Positions 6,722 through 15,531 of a stretch of 64,000 bases of DNA are shown here, piece by piece; position 1 is the first letter of the stretch, and every line of letters begins with the position of its first letter. The translations under genes were made by a program, and so were the position numbers. Below the pieces are notes generated by a model. That model did not search any database, was not told the origin of the DNA, and saw only the letters and a program-made list of their open reading frames with translations. The stretch is from Chthonomonas sp. (GTDB lineage: Bacteria; Armatimonadota; Fimbriimonadia; Fimbriimonadales; Fimbriimonadaceae), in assembly GCA_016788425.1 (NCBI GenBank), contig JAEURQ010000004.1, positions 124,001-188,000 on the forward strand, in the 5' to 3' direction.

Positions 6722-9301
6722 TTAGCTGCCGACGTTGACGGTGGCCGTTTGGCTCACCGAACCGCGCGTGGCGGTGATGGTCACCGGAGTGGCCGAGCCC
6801 GTACCGACCGCGGCACCAACCACGGTGATCGTGGTCTTGCCCGACGGCACCTTCATGGTTTGCGGCACCGAGAGCAGAGCGCTGTTGCTGCTGCTAAGGG
6901 TGTAGACCTGACCGGCGGGGCCGGCCGGACCGTTCAGCGTGATCTTGAGGGTCACGGGACCGGTTCGCAGGCTACCCGGGGTAGCCGTGAAGGTCGTCAT
7001 GGTCGCCGGATTCACTCGCAGCGAGTTGCTGGCGGTGAGGCCCAGGCGAACGGCGGTGATCGTCGTGTCGCTCGAAAGGTTGACGCCGCTGGTGCGAACG
7101 GTGAAGCCACCGAACGTGTTGCCCGCGGGGACGTAGATCCAGTTTCGCGTCGGGCGCGAATCCTTGGTCTTGTCGCTGCGAAGAGCCACGGCCACGCCAC
7201 CCGTCGGCGCCGGTGCATTCAGGTGCACCTTGCCGGTGATGTTGTTGCCGCCGATCACGTCGTTCGAGGTCAGTTCGACCGAAGCCACGCCAATCGGAAG
7301 GACGCTGAGAACAGCGCTTCGACCACCGATGTCCGAGGTCGCCGAGATGGTGACCGGAACTTGGTTGCCGGTTCGAGGTCGTACGTTCTTGGTGGTGATC
7401 GTGAAGTTCACCGAGGTGTCGCCGGTGTTCGCCGTGATCACGCTGGGAACCGTCGCAACCGTCGTGTCGCTGCTGGTGAGTTCAATCGCCAGAGGTTCGG
7501 CAGCCGGTTCGGCGAGGGTAACCGTACCGACGCTGTTTTGCACGCCACCGATAACGCTACCCGGGCTCAGTTCGAGGTCCGAAAGGCCGGTCGGGACGTC
7601 CGCCGAAATGACGACGGAAACGATTTGCGAACCTGCGGGAGCGAGCGAAGCGCCCTTGTGCGAGATACGGATGATGTACTGTCCATCAGGATCGTCAACT
7701 TGGCATTGCTCGGTGTTGTCCACCGTGTTGTCGCCGCGCGTGGCGGGGTCGCCCGGATTTTCCGGATCGAGCTTCCACGGCAGGTAGACATCGCTGGTCG
7801 CGGTGTCGATGATTTGGACATCAATGTCGTTAACCAGGGTCGGCGTGCGGCTGTCCAACACGTTGTTCACGGCAGTGCCTGCCGGGTCCGTCCAGTTGGC
7901 CGTCACGCGGAGCGGTTGGCCACTGCGAGCGGTGATCGGAATGTCAATCACTTGACCCGATCGAACCGTGATGTTTTGCATCATGGCGGCGTTGAGGAGG
8001 CCATTGCTGACAGCAGTTGCGCCCGCGCTGACATCCAGCAGCCCCCAACCATAAATGTAGTCGGGACCGATTTCGCCGGCTTCCTTGGCGGTGTGGAACG
8101 CCACGGCCTTGAGCATCGAAGCGCGCATCGGACCGCCCGTGCGCAAGACATAAAGGTCTTGCAGAAGGCTAAGGCCGCCCGTGGTGGTCGGCGACGACAT
8201 GGACGTACCGCTGAATGCAGCGTAGCCACCGGGGACGGTCGAAACCAAGTCCACACCCGGAGCCGTGATGTCCGGCTTGACGCGGCCATCGTCCGAGGGA
8301 CCCCACGAACCGAAGCCTGACGCGCGGACCGAATTGGGTCCGGTGTACGGGCCGAACAGTTTTTCCGTCGCACCGACGGTCATCATGTTCTTCGCCATCT
8401 TGTCCGAGCCGATTTGCTCGTAGCTAAAGGCGTCTTGGCGGACGTTGCTGGAGCTCGCCCAGTCGCCGTTTTGCCACACCCAGTGATCCACCGGTTGCGT
8501 GTCGGGCGATTCGCCGTGCTTGTTACCGGCCGAGGCTACGTAAAGGTAGAACGGCGCGCTGTACAGCATTTGGTCGATCTGTCGAGCGTAGCCCGAGTAC
8601 ATCCCAAAATTGAAATCCTTGACTTCGCTGACGGCGGGATCGCCGAGCCAAACCCACTTGCCGTCGCCGCGGTAGTTGAACACCCAACCGGCGAGGAACC
8701 CGTAGGAGTGGTTCGAAAGCATGAGGCCGCTGGGGATTTCGCCCACGATTTCGGCGTCATCGTTGCCGGCATCGTAGAACACGCCGGAGCCGTTGTACGA
8801 CATACCCTTGGCTTGCGGATTAAGGCCGACGGCCCAAATGGTTCCGCTGACGTGCATCCCGTGATCGGATACGCTGAAGTTGTCGCCGCGGCGGATGCGA
8901 CCACCGAACTCACCAATGGTGATGTCCGCGCCGCTATCCCACACGCCGACTTTAGCGCGCGAGCCATCGAGGTTGAGACCCGACTTGCCACCGCCCCAAA
9001 GATCGGTCGCGCCGATGTTGCGGGCGGCGGTGAGGTTGTCGAAGGCGCGCCAGATCGGCTTGCCGTTCGCGGCAATGTCATAGATCCATTGCTGCTGGTT
9101 GTTCAAAGTGCGGGTCGACTTTTCACCCGTGCGCGTGACATAGGAAGTAACGCGGGTTGATCGGGCGGCATCGTCGCGCTGAAACTGAGCGCGCATGCGG
9201 TTGAGTTCGACCGTGTTGGTTGTTTGAGCGATCGCCATGCCAGCGGTGGCAAGGGCGAGCGCCACTAGACCAAGCTTGGCGGGCGGGAACGAGATATTCA
9301 T
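6722..9301 (-). CDS. Secreted S8 subtilisin-like serine peptidase with C-terminal Ig-like repeats
   Basis: 859 residues. A 26-residue signal peptide ends GMAIAQ. The subtilase domain (about 110-430) shows Asp122 (GVWDSGAD), His147 (DHGMHVSGT), the oxyanion Asn260 (SAGN) and Ser367 (SGTSMSSP), so the full triad is present. A jelly-roll-like region around 440-560 (DIPITARSGQPLRVTANWTDP) resembles the P-domain or C-terminal domain of large subtilases. From about 580 to the end there are three or four repeats of roughly 90 residues (SVIGGVQNSVGTVTL, DVIGGNNITGKVHL), Ig-like in character. No membrane anchor is seen, so it is probably released or surface-bound. It has its own terminator. Confidence 0.92.
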   Translation of the reverse strand: MNISFPPAKLGLVALALATAGMAIAQTTNTVELNRMRAQFQRDDAARSTRVTSYVTRTGEKSTRTLNNQQQWIYDIAANGKPIWRAFDNLTAARNIGATDLWGGGKSGLNLDGSRAKVGVWDSGADITIGEFGGRIRRGDNFSVSDHGMHVSGTIWAVGLNPQAKGMSYNGSGVFYDAGNDDAEIVGEIPSGLMLSNHSYGFLAGWVFNYRGDGKWVWLGDPAVSEVKDFNFGMYSGYARQIDQMLYSAPFYLYVASAGNKHGESPDTQPVDHWVWQNGDWASSSNVRQDAFSYEQIGSDKMAKNMMTVGATEKLFGPYTGPNSVRASGFGSWGPSDDGRVKPDITAPGVDLVSTVPGGYAAFSGTSMSSPTTTGGLSLLQDLYVLRTGGPMRASMLKAVAFHTAKEAGEIGPDYIYGWGLLDVSAGATAVSNGLLNAAMMQNITVRSGQVIDIPITARSGQPLRVTANWTDPAGTAVNNVLDSRTPTLVNDIDVQIIDTATSDVYLPWKLDPENPGDPATRGDNTVDNTEQCQVDDPDGQYIIRISHKGASLAPAGSQIVSVVISADVPTGLSDLELSPGSVIGGVQNSVGTVTLAEPAAEPLAIELTSSDTTVATVPSVITANTGDTSVNFTITTKNVRPRTGNQVPVTISATSDIGGRSAVLSVLPIGVASVELTSNDVIGGNNITGKVHLNAPAPTGGVAVALRSDKTKDSRPTRNWIYVPAGNTFGGFTVRTSGVNLSSDTTITAVRLGLTASNSLRVNPATMTTFTATPGSLRTGPVTLKITLNGPAGPAGQVYTLSSSNSALLSVPQTMKVPSGKTTITVVGAAVGTGSATPVTITATRGSVSQTATVNVGS

Positions 9302-9416
9302 GGCAGTTGTCTTGAATGAAAAAGTGCGAGGCGAACCCCGTTAAACGTACTATATCACCGGATGCATCGATCCGTTACAGAATAGATGCTTCAGACCGGT
9401 AGAAAGTTGGGTGTTT

Positions 9417-9445
9417 TTCACACATTCGCCAGGAATGGGGTATCT
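9417..9445 (+). promoter_or_regulatory. Candidate sigma70-type promoter for the small basic protein gene
   Basis: TTCACA and GTATCT separated by 17 bases, ending 23 bases before the ATG at 9469. It leaves a short leader that holds the AAGGA ribosome site. Confidence 0.45.
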
Positions 9446-9468
9446 TTCTGGCGTTCAAGGACCATTTT

Positions 9469-9690
9469 ATGCGCATTCGAAACAAGGAACTCCGCAACCG
9501 TTGGCGACGCAAGGAAGATCGCATCAAGGACCTCCGCAAGGAAGCAATGGCCGCCGGCAAGTCCGGCAAGAAAGTCGCGAAAGCAACTGCCGCCCCCAAG
9601 GTCGTGAAGGCCGAGAAGCCGGCTGGCGAACCGAAGCCGAAGAAGGCTCCGGCCGCTAAGAAGAAGGCCGCTGAAGCTCCGGCTGAGTAA
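9469..9690 (+). CDS. Small basic Lys/Ala/Pro-rich protein
   Basis: 73 residues, very basic. The first 30 residues (MRIRNKELRNRWRRKEDR) look like one charged helix. The rest is a low-complexity K/A/P tail of the kind seen in histone H1-like or ribosome-associated bacterial proteins. Start is ATG with an AAGGA ribosome site nine bases upstream and a recognisable promoter. The conserved start and tail suggest nucleic-acid binding, but this is inference from composition. It has no operon partner; the neighbouring MFS gene is convergent. Confidence 0.75.
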   Translation: MRIRNKELRNRWRRKEDRIKDLRKEAMAAGKSGKKVAKATAAPKVVKAEKPAGEPKPKKAPAAKKKAAEAPAE

Positions 9691-9702
9691 AGCCAACCTT
9701 CG

Positions 9703-10962
9703 TTAGGATTCAATCGGTGCCTGCTCCTCAGGAGCGGGCACCGTTATTTGCGCCCGGCGGAACTCCGGCAGCGCCAGGGCGATAAGGCCCACCGCGGTAA
9801 AGCCGAGACCGCTCACCAAGAACGAGGCGTGTAGCCCGAACACTTGGATGAGCTGGCCGAAAATCAGCAAGCTAATCGGCGTCATGCCCATGTTCGCCAG
9901 ACCCATGAACCCGAACACGCGCCCGCGCACCTCGTCGGGCACTTCAAGTTGAACGTAGTTGGTGATCGGAATCTGCAGGTAGGGCACAAAGATGCCGCAC
10001 GCCGCGTTGAGCGCGACGAACACCGCGTAGTTGCGGCCCCACGCCATGGCCGCCACCAGCAAGCCGATGAGCACCACCGGCACCGCGAACGCCAGGCCCA
10101 GCCGACGCACCGGGTGCCGTCCCAAGTAGAGGCTGGCGAGGATCATGAACACAAAAAACGAAGCTTCGACGATCGCCAAGGTCACAAACTCGCCGCCGAA
10201 CCACTGCCGGTTGGCCGCGAGATAGGTCGGATAGAACGAGCCGATCATGAGCGTTGTGCCGCAGCTCAGCGCGACGATCGTCAGCAGCACCCGGTGCGAG
10301 CGCACGTAGTGCCAGCCCTCGCGAAACTCCTCTTTGGCCGAGCCCGAACCGCTGGTCCCGGCGGTGGGTAGCGCGGGCAGTCGCGCGATGAACAGGGCCG
10401 ACGCCAAAAAGCTCGCCGCATTGATAATGATCGCGATGCCAAACCCGAAGCCAAGGCCCAGTTTCGCCAATGCGGTCAGCACCATGGTCGAGCCGAGCAA
10501 GCCCAGCAGCGGCATCGTGTTTTGCGTCGCCAGGCTCAGGCTGTTGGCCTCGTTCACTTGGTCCTCGGGCACCAATCGGCTGATGCTCGCATTTTTGGCG
10601 GGAATGAAGAACGCGTTGACCACCGAAAGCAACGCCGCGACGACAAAGATTTCTGGGACCGTGAGGCCGGAGAGAAGCTGCTTTGCCGCCGCGATCAGCA
10701 AGACCACGGTGCTGGCCACATCGCAGAAAATGAGGATGCGGCGGCGGTCCAGCCGGTCGGCAATGACCCCCGCGTAGGGGCTCAGCACGATGTAGGGAAG
10801 ACCCTGCACCAGCATCACCAAGCTCACGATGCGGGTGTCCTTGGTTAGGTGGTCCACCATGAACCCGAACAGCAAAAAGTAGAACGAATCGCCGAGCTGC
10901 GAGATGAGCTGCCCCAACCAAAGATTGCGAAAGTTTCGGTTTTGGAGGACGCGCCACTGCAC
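9703..10962 (-). CDS. MFS transporter, MFS_3/EntS-like exporter type
   Basis: 419 residues from GTG at 10962. The frame is open to 11070, but the extra residues look non-coding and overlap the divergent ATPase gene. Starting at 10962 puts TAGCTT seven bases upstream. About twelve hydrophobic segments are present. The N-terminus (NRNFRNLWLGQLISQLGDSF) and the loop AGVIADRLDRRR match the MFS_3 group, which includes enterobactin exporter EntS and macrolide exporters. Substrate unknown. It is monocistronic between a convergent small gene and the divergent pilus operon. Confidence 0.85.
   Translation of the reverse strand: MQWRVLQNRNFRNLWLGQLISQLGDSFYFLLFGFMVDHLTKDTRIVSLVMLVQGLPYIVLSPYAGVIADRLDRRRILIFCDVASTVVLLIAAAKQLLSGLTVPEIFVVAALLSVVNAFFIPAKNASISRLVPEDQVNEANSLSLATQNTMPLLGLLGSTMVLTALAKLGLGFGFGIAIIINAASFLASALFIARLPALPTAGTSGSGSAKEEFREGWHYVRSHRVLLTIVALSCGTTLMIGSFYPTYLAANRQWFGGEFVTLAIVEASFFVFMILASLYLGRHPVRRLGLAFAVPVVLIGLLVAAMAWGRNYAVFVALNAACGIFVPYLQIPITNYVQLEVPDEVRGRVFGFMGLANMGMTPISLLIFGQLIQVFGLHASFLVSGLGFTAVGLIALALPEFRRAQITVPAPEEQAPIES
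9715..9743 (+). terminator. Possible terminator overlapping the MFS 3' end
   Basis: A perfect 13-bp stem (CGGTGCCTGCTCC with GGAGCGGGCACCG, one G-T pair) and a three-base loop, followed by TTATTTG. It lies 24 bases after the small basic protein gene but within the last codons of the convergent MFS gene, so codon constraint may explain part of it. Confidence 0.4.
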
Positions 10963-10969
10963 AAAGTTA

Positions 10970-10975
10970 AAGCTA
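10970..10975 (-). promoter_or_regulatory. -10 element of leaderless MFS transcript
   Basis: TAGCTT on the minus strand, seven bases (TAACTTT) before the GTG at 10962. It supports that GTG over the longer start at 11070. Confidence 0.4.
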
Positions 10976-11000
10976 CCAGGAAAGTCTGCCGATAACCCAA

Positions 11001-11840
11001 GTGGTGATCGTGGTGAATGCCGAAACCAGCTACTGGGCTCAGTGGGGCCTCGCGGAGGATCCTTTTGCACAAGGGTACGACCGCCGTTTTGTGCGCCTGA
11101 CCAACTCGCTGGAGAACGCGCTCACGCTCCTCTACTTCACCGTCCAGCGCAATCGCGGCGCGGCTTGCGTCACCGGCGAAACGGGATCGGGCAAGTCCAC
11201 GCTCTTGCATCACCTCAAACAAGTTCTCGTCGAAGAAGGCGCGCAAGTTCTGGCGTTTTCGTTGCGCGGCCTGACCCCGGTCCAGTTGCTGAGAACGATT
11301 CTGCAAGGACTTGGCTGCCCGGCTATCGCCGACGACGTGCAATTGCTGCGGCAAGCCGTGCACCTCGAGCTTTTTGAGCGCGCAGAGCGCGGCCCGCGTA
11401 CGATTTTGATGCTCGACGACGTGGACGCCGTCGAAGACCCGGCGATTCTGGGGCTGCTCGACGAGCTGACCAAGGCTCGCGTGGGCAGCAAGTACCTGAT
11501 CAATTGCATCCTGGCGGGCGGCTCTACGCTGGTGCGCAACCTCTCGATTCACCCCGAGTTTTTCACGCGCCTCGCCTTCCAAGTCCAACTCGCGCCGCTG
11601 ACCGCGGCCGAGGCGAGCGACCTCATTCGCGACCGCTTCGCGGCGGCCGGGTGGAAAGGCGAATCGTTCCCGATCTCGGTTGAGGCGGTCGAGTTGCTTC
11701 ACCAAAAGGCCGCGGGAAATCCGGGCCGCATCTGCCAATGGCTGCACCAAGCCATGGCCAACGAACTCTGCGCCCGTGCGGGCGTGGTTGACCCCTTTTA
11801 CCTCTATCAAGTTTTTAGTCACGGAGAAACAGCCGCATGA
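11001..11840 (+). CDS. ExeA/GspA-type AAA ATPase
   Basis: 279 residues. The family couples ATP hydrolysis to secretin assembly or to DNA/peptidoglycan processes. The N-terminus has the ExeA-like GLAEDPF pattern. Walker A is GETGSGKST (about residues 58-66), Walker B is ILMLDDVD (about 134-141), and a sensor region follows (LAGGS). There is no peptidoglycan-binding or membrane segment, so only the ATPase half of ExeA is present. Several GTG codons (11001, 11004, 11010, 11013) could start it; 11013 has the best upstream purines. The stop overlaps the ATG of the HTH gene. It heads the pilMNOPQ operon. Confidence 0.85.
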   Translation: MVIVVNAETSYWAQWGLAEDPFAQGYDRRFVRLTNSLENALTLLYFTVQRNRGAACVTGETGSGKSTLLHHLKQVLVEEGAQVLAFSLRGLTPVQLLRTILQGLGCPAIADDVQLLRQAVHLELFERAERGPRTILMLDDVDAVEDPAILGLLDELTKARVGSKYLINCILAGGSTLVRNLSIHPEFFTRLAFQVQLAPLTAAEASDLIRDRFAAAGWKGESFPISVEAVELLHQKAAGNPGRICQWLHQAMANELCARAGVVDPFYLYQVFSHGETAA

Positions 11841-12502
11841 ACCTATTCCAACGAATCTTTCACCACCTCGATGAGCTTCACGATTACAGCCCCACGCCGG
11901 CGCGGAAGTTCAGCCCCAAATTTGATGCCACCCCGACGACGAATCCGGTGGCGATTGAACCTGAAGCAACCCCTATGGAGACTGTAATGACCTCGATTAA
12001 CGCCGACGTGAGCGAGACGATCACCACCACCGACCGAACGGACCGCCTGATTCAGGATGCTATCCGCGCGGCGGGCGTCTACGACACAACAAAACCGACC
12101 CAACCGATAAATAGTGCAATCGTTGAGGCTACTTCTCCGTCTTTAGGAACGGAGACCATGGATTCGGTCAGTACAACACAGGATGTCGAGACCTCGGCAG
12201 CGGGCACGAATGCGCTTCAAATGGGGCGGATTTTGCTGGAACTTGACCTCTCGCCCGAGCAATCCATGCAGCTCTTTTCGGCCACCCTCGCGACCAAGCA
12301 GTCGATCATGACGCTGGAAGAAGTCGCCGAGATGCTTCGTCTTGAAACGTTTGAAGTCGCCCAACTCACCCGCCAAGGGCAGTTGCCCGGGTTTGTGGCG
12401 GGCGCGAATCTCCGCTACCGCCGCACGGATGTAGAGGCCTTTGTCGCCTCGCAACTGCACGCCATGCGCACCGAAACCACCCCTCAAAATCATGTCGCGT
12501 AA
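11837..12502 (+). CDS. Protein with C-terminal excisionase/MerR-like HTH domain
   Basis: 221 residues. Residues 1-130 are low-complexity and rich in Thr, Ser and acidic residues, probably disordered. Residues about 155-205 form a winged HTH of the HTH_17/excisionase type: LTLEEVAEMLRL, then VAQLTRQGQLPGF, then LRYRRTDVEAFV. The ATG overlaps the stop of the ATPase gene, and the 3' end overlaps pilM by 11 bases. This tight placement suggests a regulatory or scaffolding job linked to the pilus operon. The specific role is unknown. Confidence 0.8.
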   Translation: MNLFQRIFHHLDELHDYSPTPARKFSPKFDATPTTNPVAIEPEATPMETVMTSINADVSETITTTDRTDRLIQDAIRAAGVYDTTKPTQPINSAIVEATSPSLGTETMDSVSTTQDVETSAAGTNALQMGRILLELDLSPEQSMQLFSATLATKQSIMTLEEVAEMLRLETFEVAQLTRQGQLPGFVAGANLRYRRTDVEAFVASQLHAMRTETTPQNHVA

Positions 12503-13568
12503 ACAAGGTTCAACTCTCGGAATTGATATCGGGCACTCGGCCATTAAGGTGGCCATGGTCGAACCGACGAGCCTCGGTTGGAAGGTCTCCTCGGCGTACA
12601 CCGTTGACACGCCCATGGGCGCCGTCGTCGATGGCGTGGTGGTGGACGTCCCGCTGGTGGGCGGCATTCTCCGCGCCCTGCTTAAGGACAACAACCTCGC
12701 TGGTCGGCTGGTGAACCTCTCGGTGGCTTCGGCCACGGTGGTGGTGCGAACCGTGGCGATGCCGAAGATGACCGCCGAACTCCTGCAGAAATCCATTCGC
12801 TTTGAAGCCGGGCGCTACATCCCGAACTCGATTGAAGACAGCTACGTGGAGTTCGAGATCCTCGGCGATCTCGACGAGACGCAGATGGAAGTCATGCTCG
12901 TCGCGGCCCCCCGCGACCTCGTGAATTCACGTATCGCGGCGTGCGAAGCGGCCGGCCTTGAGGTCGAAGCCGTGGACCTTGAGCCGTTCGCCGTCTACCG
13001 CGCGCTCATCGAGTCGGACAGCCTTTACAATTGGGAAGAAAAGACGTTCGCCCTGGTGGACCTCGGTGCCCGCACGACCAACGTGAGCGTGGTCAGCAAG
13101 GGCCGGTTCATGCTCACTCGCACGATTCCGCAAGGTAGCAACGCACTTTCCGATGCGCTCGCGAACTTCTTTAAGCTCTCGCGCGAAGATGCCGAATCGG
13201 GCAAGGCTCAGCTGGATATCTCGCCGCTGGCAGGAGACGCCGTTGTGGAAGCTGCGCCGCTTCGCGTGCTGCAGCCGCACCTCGAAGAAACTCTGCGCGA
13301 ACTTCGCCGCAGCCTGAACTTCTTCACCACCCAGGCCACCGAGGCCGGTACCCCGGAAGCGGTGACGCACATGGTGTTGACTGGTGGCGGCGCCGAACTG
13401 GGCGGCCTCACCGAGTACCTCAGCGCCAAGCTGGGGCTGAAAGCCTTGAAGATTGGAGTGATGGACAACCCCCGATTCACGTCGGGAGTGAGCCACGACC
13501 TTGGGTCGGGTAGCAACTTCACCGTTGCATCCGGGTTGGCGATGAAGTCCAACGAGCCCGCCGCTTAA
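12492..13568 (+). CDS. pilM: Type IV pilus assembly protein PilM
   Basis: 358 residues, actin-like ATPase fold. PilM is cytoplasmic and binds the N-terminal tail of PilN, linking the inner-membrane PilN/PilO platform to the motor. The phosphate-binding loop GIDIGHSAIK is at about residues 10-19, the second ATPase motif LVDLGARTTNVSVV at about 178-191, and the adenosine loop LTGGGAELGG near 297-306. The start at 12492 overlaps the preceding gene by 11 bases. pilN follows after four bases. Confidence 0.93.
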   Translation: MSRKQGSTLGIDIGHSAIKVAMVEPTSLGWKVSSAYTVDTPMGAVVDGVVVDVPLVGGILRALLKDNNLAGRLVNLSVASATVVVRTVAMPKMTAELLQKSIRFEAGRYIPNSIEDSYVEFEILGDLDETQMEVMLVAAPRDLVNSRIAACEAAGLEVEAVDLEPFAVYRALIESDSLYNWEEKTFALVDLGARTTNVSVVSKGRFMLTRTIPQGSNALSDALANFFKLSREDAESGKAQLDISPLAGDAVVEAAPLRVLQPHLEETLRELRRSLNFFTTQATEAGTPEAVTHMVLTGGGAELGGLTEYLSAKLGLKALKIGVMDNPRFTSGVSHDLGSGSNFTVASGLAMKSNEPAA

Positions 13569-13572
13569 CCTT

Positions 13573-14166
13573 ATGCCAAACATTAACCTCATTCGCGAAC
13601 AACGCATTCTGGTCCGGGCCCAGCGTCGCAAGACGAAGCTGGTGTCGGCGGGCGCCCTCGGCATTTCCGTGCTGGCGCTTGGCTTCCTCGGCATGCAATG
13701 GATGAATCTCTCCGGCAAGCGCGCCGCTCTGGTGGATGCAAAACAAAAGCACGAGCGCATTTATCCGAAGGTCGAGCAAATTGACGAACTCACCGCTCTG
13801 GTGGGCAAGCTCGAACCCAAGATGCAGAATCTCGACGATTCGCAGCGAGCCACGAAGCGCTGGTTTAGAATCCTGAACCACCTCGCCAAGAACACGCCGC
13901 CCGACGCCTGGTTGACGCAGATTCGCTCGACGCAGACCATGGCGACCGAGCCGGTCGCGTTGACGATTCAAGGCATCAGCGGGGGGCAAGGTTCGGCCGC
14001 GGACATGATGAACCGTCTGCAAGCGAGCACCGATTACGAAGGCGTGGTGCTGAACTACACCAACGAAGAAGTTTCGACCGACCGAACGGGCATTAAGTTT
14101 GAGCTCACCGCGCGGGTCGCGGGAACAGCTCAACCGAAGCCGAAGGAAGAGGAGGAAAAGGCATGA
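13573..14166 (+). CDS. pilN: Type IV pilus assembly protein PilN
   Basis: 197 residues. The N-terminus MPNINLIREQR is the conserved PilN motif that docks to PilM. One transmembrane helix follows at about 27-45, then a coiled coil (50-95) and a small periplasmic ferredoxin-like domain ending in an acidic and lysine-rich tail. The stop overlaps the pilO start by four bases (ATGA). Confidence 0.9.
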   Translation: MPNINLIREQRILVRAQRRKTKLVSAGALGISVLALGFLGMQWMNLSGKRAALVDAKQKHERIYPKVEQIDELTALVGKLEPKMQNLDDSQRATKRWFRILNHLAKNTPPDAWLTQIRSTQTMATEPVALTIQGISGGQGSAADMMNRLQASTDYEGVVLNYTNEEVSTDRTGIKFELTARVAGTAQPKPKEEEEKA

Positions 14167-14861
14167 AGAACACGTCCAACCCCACAATGATCGCGGTCTT
14201 GGCAGGCGTGGTGGTCCTCGGCTCCATCGCCGGTGCCATCAGCTTTATGGGCGACGCGGGCAAGAACGATCGCGAAGCCAAGGCTTTGCTCTCGCAGATT
14301 CGCGAAGAAGCGACGGTGGATCGCGAACTCGCGGCCATCAACGAGCGGCTGCAACTTTGTAACAAGCGCCTGGAGCACATTGTTGACGAGCGACCGGAAG
14401 TCGCGGTCTCGGGTTTGATGACCCGCCTCGAGCAAACCGGTATCGCCAACGGCCTCATCGTCACGGGCGTGCGCCCCAAGGACGACGCCAACAAGCCGGC
14501 GCCGAACCAGGGCAAGGAAGGCGACAAGCCGGTTCGCAAGGATTACGACGATCAGCTGATCGAGGTGAAGGGTTCGGGCGAGTACATTTCCGCGCGTCGC
14601 TTCATCGAGGCGCTGGAGAACTTTCCCAACATCGTGCGGATCGAGAGCCTCGATATCTCGCCTCGCCAAAACGGCACCCGCGACAACAGCCGCGGTTCGC
14701 TGGACATGACGATTACTCTGCGCGCTTACCTCTACCCCGAGGTAGAGCAGCCGAAGGCCGGCACCGAAGAGCCGGGCGGCGGAAAGAAGCCGACCACGTC
14801 GGTTGAACCCTCGACTCAGGCGCGCGGCGAAAAGACTTCCCGAGGAGAAAAGAATGGCTAA
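14163..14861 (+). CDS. pilO: Type IV pilus assembly protein PilO
   Basis: 232 residues. It has one N-terminal transmembrane helix (about 9-29), a coiled coil (about 35-75), and a periplasmic PilO domain (GSGEYISARRFIEALENFPNIVRI). PilO forms a heterodimer with PilN in the inner-membrane alignment complex. The C-terminal 40 residues are Pro/Gly/Lys-rich. The pilP-like start overlaps the 3' end. Confidence 0.88.
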   Translation: MKNTSNPTMIAVLAGVVVLGSIAGAISFMGDAGKNDREAKALLSQIREEATVDRELAAINERLQLCNKRLEHIVDERPEVAVSGLMTRLEQTGIANGLIVTGVRPKDDANKPAPNQGKEGDKPVRKDYDDQLIEVKGSGEYISARRFIEALENFPNIVRIESLDISPRQNGTRDNSRGSLDMTITLRAYLYPEVEQPKAGTEEPGGGKKPTTSVEPSTQARGEKTSRGEKNG

Positions 14862-15531
14862 GAGCGAAAAAGAAAAGAAACAGCTCATCGTGATGGGCGC
14901 GTTGATGACGGTGATGGTCGGCGTGGGGGCGTTCTCGTTCCTCGGCGGCAGTAAGCCGACGGCACCCGCCAAGGCGGTGGCCAAGGAAACCTCTCAGCCG
15001 GTCGAGAATCGGGACTATGCCGACGAAAGCGGCGTGAAGGAAGGCATTCGCAAGTATGCCGGCCCCGAGTTTCCGGAGCGCGATCCGTTTAACATCCCCG
15101 GTGGTTTGGGCGCAATCGCGGCTAACACGGCGGCGGCTGGTCCGGCGCCCAAGCCCATTGGCGGCGGCCCTGGCCCGCGAGCCACAAGTGGCGGTGCGGT
15201 GCCCAACACCAGCGGTTTGCAACCCATGCGACCGGACTTGACGCCGATGGGTGGCGAATTGGATCCGACCGCGACCACGGTGGGCAACACCCAGCCGACG
15301 GCGCCAACCAAGGAAACCGAGTTCAAGCCGACTCCCGAAGACCCCGGTCTTTCGGTGGTGGGGGTTGTGAAAGGTGACGTTCCGACCGCGATCCTGCAGG
15401 ACCACGGTGGAAAACAATTTTTAGTAAAACTCGGATCGGAAGCTTTTGATGCGCGGCTTATTGCCGTCGCCAGTCGTCATGTTGTGATTGAGTATGGCGG
15501 CAAACAGCACATCCTTCACTTGGCCCGGTAG
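14854..15531 (+). CDS. pilP: PilP-like pilus assembly protein
   Basis: 225 residues from ATG at 14854 with ribosome site GAGGAG upstream. Lys-rich N-terminus, one transmembrane helix (about 9-28), then a Pro/Gly-rich linker to about 165. The C-terminal domain contains LSVVGVVKGDVPTAILQDHGGKQFLVKLG, similar to PilP/GspC homology regions that contact the secretin. Unlike E. coli-type PilP it seems anchored by a helix rather than a lipid, since no lipobox Cys is visible. The position between pilO and pilQ supports the call. Confidence 0.75.
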   Translation: MAKSEKEKKQLIVMGALMTVMVGVGAFSFLGGSKPTAPAKAVAKETSQPVENRDYADESGVKEGIRKYAGPEFPERDPFNIPGGLGAIAANTAAAGPAPKPIGGGPGPRATSGGAVPNTSGLQPMRPDLTPMGGELDPTATTVGNTQPTAPTKETEFKPTPEDPGLSVVGVVKGDVPTAILQDHGGKQFLVKLGSEAFDARLIAVASRHVVIEYGGKQHILHLAR

